Assembly (NCBI GenBank): GCA_017398685.1
Contig: JAFQFH010000042.1
Location: 1 to 38,559 of the forward strand
DNA from: Oscillospiraceae bacterium
Lineage (GTDB): Bacteria; Bacillota; Clostridia; Oscillospirales; Oscillospiraceae
Length of the DNA: 38,559 nucleotides
Reading direction: 5' to 3'
The position numbers were made by a program, and so were the translations under genes. Numbering within the stretch: the first letter of the stretch is position 1; each line of letters begins with the position of its first letter. This document shows positions 14,567 through 22,300 of this stretch, piece by piece. The notes beneath the pieces are model-generated. The model was not told the DNA's origin and ran no database searches. It worked only from the letters and a program-made list of their open reading frames with translations.

Positions 14567-15608
14567 ATATATGAGCCTTGATATAATCCTCTGTGAACTC
14601 ATCCATGGCCTTGAAATCCATAGCCGCCTTGTATACCTGCTCAAGCTCGTCGTGCAGATCCTTTGCCTGTGCAAGAAAACCGCAGGCGATCCCCATTATT
14701 CTATCCTCAAGCCGACGCATCTCCCGAAGCTGGGGGCGCAGCTGACGTATTTTTTCCTTAGGCAGCACGGCATCCAGAAAAATCTCCGCCTCTTCGTCTG
14801 CGCTCCACCCACTGTCAACAAAGGCCAGCGACAGCTCCGGAATCAATACGGCATCCAGCTTTTCCGTGTCTCTGGGATCATAGGAGAGAATCACTTCCTC
14901 TGCACAGCCCATAGCCTCTTCCGCCGCAATTCGCAGCACGCTCTGCGCCCCGTCAAATTCACCGGACAGCGCATAAATTTGTTTACATAACGAATATACG
15001 CTTTCGCTCAGATAAAGCTCGCCCTTGCAGCAGACTGCGTGGTAAAAGCGCTTTTTTACATGGGCGGAAGTGGACGGCTGTGAAGCTTTTGCTTTCAGTA
15101 TGTCCCGGATTTCCCAGCGGAAAAGCTTCATATGCTCTTCGGTAAACACCGGCGGCACAGCCCTTCTCCGCAGCAGGGAGGCAGACTTGAGGCAGTCATA
15201 GGCACAGTTGTACTTCTCCCTGTACAGCTCATAGATTAAGTTTACATAATCTGAGTCGAGTTCAACAAGTGGAGTCGTGCAGAATACACCTAAGTTAACA
15301 TAATCTGAGTCGATGCCGAATTTTTTGGGCTCCAGTATGTGAGGAGCGGTGCCGTCCACCCAGCCGGTCTTAAGGCTGGGTATATATATCCCGTCCAGAG
15401 AGTCCGGATCTCCGGAACAAAGGACATATTCTACGTCCATGCCTTTTTCTTCCGCAGCGCGGGCAATTTTCCGCATGAAACTGGATTTGCCGGTACCCGG
15501 CCCACCTTTTATAATATGCATGAAATCTCCCTGACCACGGCAGAACTCACCGTAAAGGGAGAAAAAACCGTCTCTTGAATTAGCCCCCAGAAAATATGAT
15601 GTAGCCAT
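14565..15608 (-). CDS. PRK06851-like ATPase: two P-loop-type halves, second half degenerate
   Basis: The 347-residue protein starts MATSYFLGANSRDGFF and has Walker A GGPGTGKSS at 35-43. The C-terminal half repeats the layout: SGEFDGAQS (215-223) sits where a second Walker A would be, with Lys replaced by Gln. EKLDAVLIPELSLAFVDSG (249-267) mirrors DSLDGIYIPSLKTGWVDGT (69-87). It therefore looks like a fused pair with one dead site. This clostridial family has no firm function that I know of. AGGAGGG precedes the ATG at 15608. DSDYVNL occurs twice, 18 residues apart (101-107 and 119-125), encoded by near-identical 22-bp repeats. Confidence 0.75.
   Translation of the reverse strand: MATSYFLGANSRDGFFSLYGEFCRGQGDFMHIIKGGPGTGKSSFMRKIARAAEEKGMDVEYVLCSGDPDSLDGIYIPSLKTGWVDGTAPHILEPKKFGIDSDYVNLGVFCTTPLVELDSDYVNLIYELYREKYNCAYDCLKSASLLRRRAVPPVFTEEHMKLFRWEIRDILKAKASQPSTSAHVKKRFYHAVCCKGELYLSESVYSLCKQIYALSGEFDGAQSVLRIAAEEAMGCAEEVILSYDPRDTEKLDAVLIPELSLAFVDSGWSADEEAEIFLDAVLPKEKIRQLRPQLREMRRLEDRIMGIACGFLAQAKDLHDELEQVYKAAMDFKAMDEFTEDYIKAHI
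15238..15314. repeat. Short direct repeat, 54-bp period, inside the ATPase gene
   Basis: Two 22-bp copies start at 15238 and 15292 and differ at one base (GTTTACATAA versus GTTAACATAA). They encode DSDYVNL twice in the same frame. The remaining 32 bp of each period do not match, so this is a short dispersed duplication, not a clean tandem unit. Confidence 0.75.
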
Positions 15609-15655
15609 TGTTTCCCTCCTATGTTTTTTTACATACTATGCGTAAATTCCCTTTA

Positions 15656-15684
15656 TTGACATAGCAGGCCATATATCATATTAT
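15656..15684 (+). promoter_or_regulatory. Sigma-A promoter of the HAD phosphatase gene
   Basis: TTGACA and TATTAT are exactly 17 nt apart, about 30 nt before the ATG. Confidence 0.7.
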
Positions 15685-15720
15685 TGTCCGCAGAAAGAGA
15701 AATATCATAGGAGAGCGCTT

Positions 15721-16359
15721 ATGTACAAATATGTTCTTTTTGACTTTGACGGTACAGTGTACGACACTGTGGAGGGTATAACGAAATCCGTTCAGTATGC
15801 CCTTGCAAAGCACGGCATAGCTTCTGAGCTCAATGAGCTTCGCTGCTTTGCCGGGCCTCCTCTTGTGGACAAGTTCATTGAAGTCTACAATGTCACAGAG
15901 GAGCAGGCCCATCAGCTGGTGGATGACTACAGGGAACGCTACAGACCCATCGGGCTTCTGGAGTGCCGGCTTTTTGATGGCATGAGAGAGCTTCTTTTGA
16001 AGCTGAGAGAGCAGGGGATAAGGACAGCCATCACCACCATGAAGCCCCAGGAAATGGCTGAGATGCTCCTTGAGCGTGAGGGTATGATAAATCTTTTTGA
16101 TGTTATTTATGGCAGTACCCTCAGCCAGAACCTGAGTAAGCAAAAGCTTGTGGAAATGGCAATAGATACACTCGGCGCTGACAGAGAGAACACCATCCTT
16201 GTAGGTGACACCAAGTACGATATACACGGCGCCCATCAGGCGGGGATAGTGGCCGTGGGCGTGCGCTACGGCTACGCCGCTGAAAACGAGCTTGAGGACG
16301 CCGGTGCCGACTTCATTGTAGACACCATGCAGGAGCTGGAAGCATTTCTTCTTAAATAA
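15721..16359 (+). CDS. HAD-superfamily hydrolase, phosphoglycolate phosphatase / PpaX-like
   Basis: The 212-residue protein has HAD motif I LFDFDGTVYDT (nucleophile D8, acid D10), a helical cap, motif II ITTMKP, and motif IV VGDTKYDIHGAHQAG. The overall layout matches the Gph/PpaX subgroup, which dephosphorylates small phosphates such as phosphoglycolate or pyrophosphate. The substrate cannot be fixed from sequence. GGAG lies about 8 nt before the ATG. The gene is monocistronic between its own promoter and a bidirectional terminator. Confidence 0.88.
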   Translation: MYKYVLFDFDGTVYDTVEGITKSVQYALAKHGIASELNELRCFAGPPLVDKFIEVYNVTEEQAHQLVDDYRERYRPIGLLECRLFDGMRELLLKLREQGIRTAITTMKPQEMAEMLLEREGMINLFDVIYGSTLSQNLSKQKLVEMAIDTLGADRENTILVGDTKYDIHGAHQAGIVAVGVRYGYAAENELEDAGADFIVDTMQELEAFLLK

Positions 16360-16362
16360 AAT

Positions 16363-16392
16363 AAAGAGCTGTTCACCGCAACAGCTCTTTTT
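16363..16392. terminator. Bidirectional terminator between the HAD and SLOG genes
   Basis: AAAGAGCTGTT pairs with AACAGCTCTTT across a 6-nt loop. T-rich tracts occur on both sides, and it overlaps the SLOG stop codon. Confidence 0.85.
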
Positions 16393-16885
16393 ATATATCT
16401 ATCGTTATCACGTTGAGCCCCTGTCTTTGTGCGTAGAGAATGGTGCTCATGGTGCCGCCGGGTCTGCCGTCAAAGCAGGCCAGAAGCAAGGATGAATTGT
16501 CCACCATGTACTGGTTTCGCTGCATCATGCAGTCGGGGGAATAATTAATCTGCAAAACATTCACCTTGCTGCATCGGTCAAGGAGCCGGTTATACCGTTC
16601 CCTCTGGGCTCTTGTCCATCTGTCCGGCTGAGTGCCGCAGGGAATGGCGGCCTCCAGCGTCACATCCGGATGCAGTTTTTGCATTTCAAGAACGGCCTCT
16701 GCAAAGAACATATCGCAGCCTATGGCCATACCGCAGATGAAATGCCTGTATCCCGCTTCATATATGCCCTCAAGCCTTGCGGCCAGCTCCATTTTCAGCG
16801 CGAGGCAGCGGCTGTCATTTTCATTGGCGCCCCAGGGCAGCTTTGTGGGCCTGTGCCCCGTAAAGGAGCAGCTTATTTCACGCAT
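16391..16885 (-). CDS. SLOG-superfamily protein, DUF1273/YpsA-like
   Basis: The roughly 164-residue Rossmann-type protein begins with CSFTGHRPTKLPWG, the typical DUF1273 N-terminus. YEAGYRHFICGMAIGCDMFFAEAVLEM and DGRPGGTMSTILYAQRQG follow, the latter being the nucleotide-binding region of SLOG proteins. SLOG domains bind nucleotide-derived ligands; YpsA-type proteins have been linked to division and stress, but their biochemical role is open. I prefer the ATG at 16885; GTG at 16900 is possible. A TTGACA-N17-TATACT promoter at 16918-16946 directs it, back-to-back with the ribU promoter. Confidence 0.8.
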   Translation of the reverse strand: MREISCSFTGHRPTKLPWGANENDSRCLALKMELAARLEGIYEAGYRHFICGMAIGCDMFFAEAVLEMQKLHPDVTLEAAIPCGTQPDRWTRAQRERYNRLLDRCSKVNVLQINYSPDCMMQRNQYMVDNSSLLLACFDGRPGGTMSTILYAQRQGLNVITIDI

Positions 16886-16917
16886 ATCAGGGCACACCAC
16901 CTTTCAGATCTGAACTC

Positions 16918-16946
16918 AGTATAAGCTTATAATTGGCTCTTGTCAA
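16918..16946 (-). promoter_or_regulatory. Sigma-A promoter of the SLOG gene
   Basis: On the minus strand TTGACA and TATACT are exactly 17 nt apart. Its -35 uses the same bases as the -35 of the divergent ribU promoter. Confidence 0.7.
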
Positions 16947-16968
16947 AAATAAAATGCTGTGCTACAAT
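16940..16968 (+). promoter_or_regulatory. Sigma-A promoter of the FMN riboswitch-ribU transcript
   Basis: TTGTCA and TACAAT are exactly 17 nt apart, just upstream of the aptamer. Confidence 0.7.
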
Positions 16969-16973
16969 AAATA

Positions 16974-17096
16974 CATCTTCAGGGTAGGGTGAGCGCTCGG
17001 CGCAATTCCCGACCGGCGGTAAAGTCCGCGAGCTGCATGGCAGCATGACCCGGTGTAACTCCGGGACCGACAGTAAAGTCTGGATGGAAGAAGATG
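16974..17096 (+). promoter_or_regulatory. FMN riboswitch (RFN element)
   Basis: All conserved RFN blocks are present in order: ATCTTCAGGGTAGGGTGA, CAATTCCCGACCGGCGGTAA, AGTCCGCGAGC, CCCGGTGTAACTCCGGGACC, GACAGTAAAGTCTGGATGG and the closing GAAGAAGAT. P1 pairs CATCTTC (16974-16980) with GAAGATG. The 3' P1 strand GAAGAT (17089-17094) is also complementary to ATCTTC in the terminator (17131-17136). This gives an antiterminator when FMN is absent. Confidence 0.97.
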
Positions 17097-17113
17097 CTTT
17101 TTTGCGTATTTTT

Positions 17114-17150
17114 TGCCTGAAGATTGTTGTATCTTCAGGCATTTTGTTTT
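17114..17150 (+). terminator. FMN riboswitch terminator
   Basis: TGCCTGAAGAT and ATCTTCAGGCA pair perfectly across 6 nt, followed by TTTTGTTTT. It is the OFF-state hairpin of the riboswitch. Confidence 0.92.
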
Positions 17151-17193
17151 GCCTGAGGAAAAGAAAACGGCAAAATGAAAAGGAGAAAAAACT

Positions 17194-17934
17194 ATGGAAA
17201 ACCTCAGCTTTGTACTCACCTGTGTGGCTATCTTTGCCGCGCTCATCATCGTTGCAGCTCTCTGCGAAAGATTACTCTGCAAGGACAGGAAACCCCTTTC
17301 CAGCACCCATTACATAAGCTATACCGCCATCTTTGCATGTATGGCCGGCGTTCTCATGCTCCTTGAGATCCCTCTTTTCTTCGCACCCAGCTTTTATGAG
17401 CTGGATCTGAGCGAACTGCCCATCCTCATCTGCACCTTCTATCTGGGGCCTGTGGCGGGCGTCGCGGCTGAGTTTGTGAAAATCATGGTGAAGCTTCTGC
17501 TCAAGGGCACCAGCACCGCCTTTGTGGGTGACTTTGCAAACTTCTTTGTAGGCTGCTCTCTGGTGCTGCCCGCCAGCATCATCTATCACACCAAGCCCGG
17601 CAAGCGCTCCGCACTCATCGGCATGGCCGTAGGTACTCTTGTCATGACCATATTCGGCAGCTTCTTCAACGCAATCTACCTGCTGCCCAAGTTCGCCGCT
17701 CTCTACGGTATGCCCCTTGACGCTATCATCGCCATGGGCACCAAGGTCAATGCCTCCATCACAGATGTGAGCACGCTTGTGCTCTTTGCGGTGGTGCCCT
17801 TCAATCTTCTCAAGGGTATCGTGGTTTCTGCTCTGACCATGCTTCTCTATAAGCGCATTTCTCCCATACTCCACAAGGGCGATAAGAAAATGCTCAGCCG
17901 TCGTCAGGCAAAAAGCGAAGCAGGGGAGAATTGA
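17194..17934 (+). CDS. ribU: Riboflavin ECF transporter S component RibU
   Basis: RibU binds riboflavin and associates with the shared ECF energising module, not encoded here, to import the vitamin. The 246-residue protein has about six helices. It carries the substrate-site signature LLEIPLFFAPSFYELDLSEL, then FYLGPVAGVAAEFVKIMVKL and GTSTAFVGDFANFFVG. A 30-residue cytoplasmic tail extends beyond the last helix. AAAAGGAG precedes the ATG. The FMN riboswitch upstream independently supports the call. The last 41 bp overlap the 3' end of the convergent flippase gene, and I see no terminator. Confidence 0.96.
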   Translation: MENLSFVLTCVAIFAALIIVAALCERLLCKDRKPLSSTHYISYTAIFACMAGVLMLLEIPLFFAPSFYELDLSELPILICTFYLGPVAGVAAEFVKIMVKLLLKGTSTAFVGDFANFFVGCSLVLPASIIYHTKPGKRSALIGMAVGTLVMTIFGSFFNAIYLLPKFAALYGMPLDAIIAMGTKVNASITDVSTLVLFAVVPFNLLKGIVVSALTMLLYKRISPILHKGDKKMLSRRQAKSEAGEN

Positions 17935-19231
17935 GCACCTTTCTCAGTCTCCCGTAGCTGAGCACGAAGTTTAACAGCTCTGTAAAGTAGATTATCCCTA
18001 TGTAGGCCATAAGTGCGTACTTGGGCAGCAGCCACCACACCAATAAAAGCCCACTCAGCGCATCCACTATATTTATCCCCATACTCCAAACCTGCTGCCC
18101 AAGTCCTTTCAAACAGCCGTCAAGGCTCATATCAGTGTACATTATCGGTACAAGCGGCGCGAGAAGTCGGATGTAATGTCCGGCTTCCGCGCTTTTATAT
18201 ATGCCGTGTCCCAGCATATCCGAGAATAGAAAGAGAAAAACCGACACTATAAGGGAAAATTTTATGCTCATGCGGATAAGTTTTTTCGTAAGGGTTTTTA
18301 TCTCCACGCTGTCCTTTCGCACCTGCGCCTCAGTCAGCTCCGGCACGATAAGCTCCGCCACAGCGGACATGATACATGAGGGAAAAAAGATTACAGGCAG
18401 CACCATGCCCTGTATGGTGCCATAGCCGGAAAGCGCCCCGTTTGCTGAATAGCCTGCCTCTTTAAGCCCCTTGGGCACAAGAAGATGCTGCAGGGTGGAA
18501 AGGGCGCTTCTTGCGTAGGCGGATACCGCCAGCGGCAGCGCGATTTTAAGCATGCGCCCTGTAAGCCTGATGCCTTTCCCACTCTCTTCGTAGTGCAGCC
18601 TTCTGTCGTGAACGTATACTGCAAGCATCAGCAGCAAAGAAAGAATGTCCGCCAGCAGTCTGCCCAGCGTCACAGCCGCGCAGCTTGCCTCAATATCCCC
18701 ATGGGGGGCATAGTAAAGACACACCGCCACCAGTGCAATACCAACAAGCTGCTCGGCAAGATGCACCACGCTGGGCTTCCATACCCTGCCGCAGGCGGTA
18801 AAATACCCGCTTATACAGGAGCATAGTGAAATACAGGGCATACTCAGTGCAGAAAGCCGCAGCGAGCGCACCGTGCGCCCGTCGCCTATCCAAAGAAAGC
18901 CTATGGGCTGAGCCAGAAAATAGAGGATCGCTGCCGAGGCCGTGCCAAAAAAGAGCCCATAGGCCATGCAGCGGCCCATGGCGGCCTTTATACCGGCGCT
19001 GTTGTCCTGCCCCAACTCCTCGGATATAAGGCGCGTGGCGGCAAAGCGTATGCCGGATATGGCAAAGGTGGCCATCAGGTTTGTAACCGACAGCGTAAGC
19101 TGATATAGCCCGATTCCAGCCGAGCCTATCCTGCCCACAAGCCACACCTGAAAGGCCATGCCTATGCAACTCATGAGAAGGGAAGTGGCGGTGAGCAAAA
19201 ATGTATTGTAAACAAGTTTTTTGTGGTTCAT
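17894..19231 (-). CDS. MATE/MOP-superfamily polysaccharide flippase, SpoVB-like
   Basis: The 445-residue protein has 12 or more hydrophobic helices and begins MNHKKLVYNTFLLTATSLLM. It then has VGRIGSAGIGLYQLTLSV and RLISEELGQDN, the arrangement of stage V sporulation protein B-like and oligosaccharide exporters. FPSCIMSAVAELIVPELTEAQ and LDGCLKGLGQQVWSMGIN are typical of the C-terminal half. It probably flips a lipid-linked sugar or peptidoglycan precursor. The ATG at 19231 follows a GGGGGG Shine-Dalgarno that is buried in a 10-bp hairpin (19239-19273), suggesting translational control. It overlaps ribU tail-to-tail. Confidence 0.85.
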   Translation of the reverse strand: MNHKKLVYNTFLLTATSLLMSCIGMAFQVWLVGRIGSAGIGLYQLTLSVTNLMATFAISGIRFAATRLISEELGQDNSAGIKAAMGRCMAYGLFFGTASAAILYFLAQPIGFLWIGDGRTVRSLRLSALSMPCISLCSCISGYFTACGRVWKPSVVHLAEQLVGIALVAVCLYYAPHGDIEASCAAVTLGRLLADILSLLLMLAVYVHDRRLHYEESGKGIRLTGRMLKIALPLAVSAYARSALSTLQHLLVPKGLKEAGYSANGALSGYGTIQGMVLPVIFFPSCIMSAVAELIVPELTEAQVRKDSVEIKTLTKKLIRMSIKFSLIVSVFLFLFSDMLGHGIYKSAEAGHYIRLLAPLVPIMYTDMSLDGCLKGLGQQVWSMGINIVDALSGLLLVWWLLPKYALMAYIGIIYFTELLNFVLSYGRLRKVLNSPLLRFLPDDG

Positions 19232-19238
19232 AGCAAAT

Positions 19239-19273
19239 CCCCCCTGATAAACAAATGTATGCAATCAGGGGGG
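19239..19273 (-). promoter_or_regulatory. RBS-sequestering hairpin of the flippase gene
   Basis: On the minus strand CCCCCCTGAT (19273-19264) pairs perfectly with ATCAGGGGGG (19248-19239) across a 15-nt loop. The descending arm is the Shine-Dalgarno, 7 nt before the ATG. With six consecutive G-C pairs the hairpin should block initiation unless opened. Confidence 0.7.
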
Positions 19274-19311
19274 CGCACTTGTCCGTACGATGTGATTTTA
19301 CAAAATGGTGT

Positions 19312-19341
19312 AAAAAAGCCTCCCCATGAAGGGGAGGCTTT
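19312..19341 (-). terminator. Intrinsic terminator of the giant LysM gene
   Basis: On the minus strand AAAGCCTCCCC pairs with GGGGAGGCTTT across a 5-nt loop, followed by more T. Confidence 0.9.
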
Positions 19342-19366
19342 GATACTTGTTAGGATGCTGAATTGA

Positions 19367-22300
19367 TTATGCTACGGGATAGAGACTCACCAGGTTACGA
19401 GCGTTATTTGCGGTACTGTGCAGAGGGATTGCAGAGAAACTGATTTGGAAAGTGCCACCGATATTATTCAGAGCTATGTCTTGAGTTGAGCCATCTAATG
19501 CAACAAACTTAGCAAATACTTTGCTATAATTTGTGGTATCAAGCAGTGTTGCTTCAATTATTCCATTGACCTGATCACTACCGGATACAGAAATAAGCCC
19601 ATCATTATAGCCAATATAAATCTTTGTGGCGTAAACCAGCCCAAAGTTTACATCAATGTCCTCCGCAGGCATGGTAAACTCAAACTTGTAAACTGCGGTG
19701 TTCTCGTCAGCAACTCTGTGGAAAACCACGGGAGCGGACTCATTGCCGCCGTCCCAAGTAATATTGTTGTTCTGAACTGTCATGTTGTACTTCTTTACAG
19801 TGAGTTCTCCGTATACTGTGCTGCCTTCAAGTGCCTTGTCGATGGACTTTCTGGTGTTGACATCGCTTGAGTCAAAGAACTTGATTTCAGCATTTTCCTC
19901 AGACTCGGCGGATATTACATTGATTGTATGAGTGCCCTTGATCTTGCTGAAATCCACAGTCAAGAGTATCTCAGCACCGTTCTGGGGAACGTTGTTAAGC
20001 TTGAGGAGATATACACCATCTTCACTGTCAGACTTGGTAACTGTCATGTCATCAGAGACATCATTGCCGTCAAGTCCCTTGTACTTTGCAACTACGCTCT
20101 CAAGAGTGTAATCGCCGGTGACACTGATCTTGATGGGGGAGTCAAGGGCTATGGTAGCAACTGCATCACCGTTTATGCTGAAAACAGGCTGTGCAGAGCC
20201 TTCGGCAAAACTACCCAACTTGACGGTGTAGCTTGCGGGAGCGAAGGTGGCTTTGACAGCTACATTGTTTGCAGGCATAGTGAAAGCATAACCGCTTGCT
20301 CGCGCCACACCGTTTACAAGCAGCTCTGTCAGGCTGTTGCCAGCGTCGGGAGTAGCAACCACAGTGACCTCAGTGCCGTGGGGGATGGAGCTTCCATCGT
20401 TGGGAGCGCCGTTCACCATGAAGCCTACAGTGCCGTTACCGCTCTTTTCCACTGCGATGGCAAATGCGGCATTGGTGTAGCTCACAGTGATGTTTGCGAC
20501 ACCCTGGGGCATGGAGAAGCTGCATGTGCCGTCTGCATTGACGGTGACGGGAACATCGGTTTCACCGCACTTGACGGTAACTGCGCTTACCTGCTTACCT
20601 TCGGCCACTATGGGAGTGACAACAACTGTGCTGCCATAGGTAACGGGAGTGTTATTCTTGACATTTGCTCCATCAACAGTGACCTTGCACTGGGCAGTAT
20701 CATAGCTGACACCATTGGAGACCTTGGTGAAGTTGATAGCGATTGTAGTGTCTGCACCGGGCATTACGATACTGTACTTACCCTCGGTGGTGGTGACATT
20801 GCTGTCAACGCCGCTGACGTATGAGCCTGCATCGGGAATTGCGATAATGCTCACATTGGAGCCTGCGGGGATGCTGCTGCCGTCTGCGTACTCAGTCTCA
20901 CCGACCATGTACTTGACAGTGCCGGTACCGTCACTGCTGTTGACGGACTTGAGAACATAACTGGTGCTGACGAAGTTGGCCTTTACAACCACGTCGCCGT
21001 CGGGCATGGTGAACTGGAACTTGCCGTCGGCAGTAGCGGTGACGCTGACAGGAGCCTCGCCGCACTTGGCTTCCACAGAAGTGGCTGCCATGCCGACTGC
21101 ATCGATCTGAACGGTAACGTTCTTGCCGACAGAAACCTCAGCGCCTGTGGCGACTGCGGAGCCGTCCACGAAGAACTGAGCGGAGCCGCCGTTGCTTGCA
21201 TCATAGCTTACGGAGTGTGCCGCTGCGGAAACGGTGTAGGTGGCGTATGCAATGTTGCTCTTGGGCAGGGTAGTGATGGGGTGATCGACTGCGCCCTTTG
21301 CAATCTCAAAGATGTTGCCATTGACGGGATACTCATTGCTGAATACCTCAACACCGTCGGAATTCTTGTAGCTGAACACTACCTTGCTGACTTCGGTGTT
21401 TGCAGGAGTATTGAACTCGATCCTGATGTTGTCGTAGGGCTGTGCCATAGTGGCAGGAGCGCCGTTGACATAGATGGCTGCGGTGGAGGCGGTGTCGTTT
21501 GCATCTGCATTGACAGCTTCCAGTCTGAAGCCCTGATCGTTTTCAGTGCCGTACTCTACGTTCAGTACCAGATCTGCGGGCAGCTTGCTGTCAACGTAAG
21601 GAACGGTGAAGTGGTACTGGTTGTTGGAGTACTCGGGCTGAATGGCCTTACCGTTGTGCATGATCCACAGGTTCTTGATCTGGAAGTTGCTGTCCTGATT
21701 GTGCTCCTGACGCTTGATAACAACGGTGGAGCCGGTGAGCAGACCCTGATCCTTTGCCTCGTCGATGGGGAGAAGGTCGGTGTTTTCAGCGGCATTTCTC
21801 TGGATACCCTCGACAAGCTGGCCATCCATGTAGAGATCAACTGCGTAGTTGAGAGTGGTATTGGGAGTGCTGTTGTAGATGTAATTGATGGAGATGGGGT
21901 TGAGGGAAGCCTTGAAGGTGACCTCAATTACCACATCAGACTTGGGTATACCATTACCGGCAGGGATAAAGCCATTTGCGGAGATGGGCTCCTTCTTGTG
22001 CTCAATACCGGTAAAGTCGGTGTAGGTGACGAGAATTTCATCCACTTCGTAGCCGGGCTTGGGAACGATGTCGGTGATATCAAGTGCCTTGGTGTGGTTG
22101 CCCTGCTTGGGAACGGTAAAGCTGCCGTTCTCGGAAGTGACTGCCACGATGTTGTACATATCATCATCGTAGTTTGCGGTGATGGTAACATCGGCATTGG
22201 GCATCACGAAGCTGAACTTATCTCTCTGGATCATCTCAACAGGCACGCTGCTGGTAGAGGTGACAACAGTGATGGGAGTTTCAGCGTTAAGGATGTAGCC

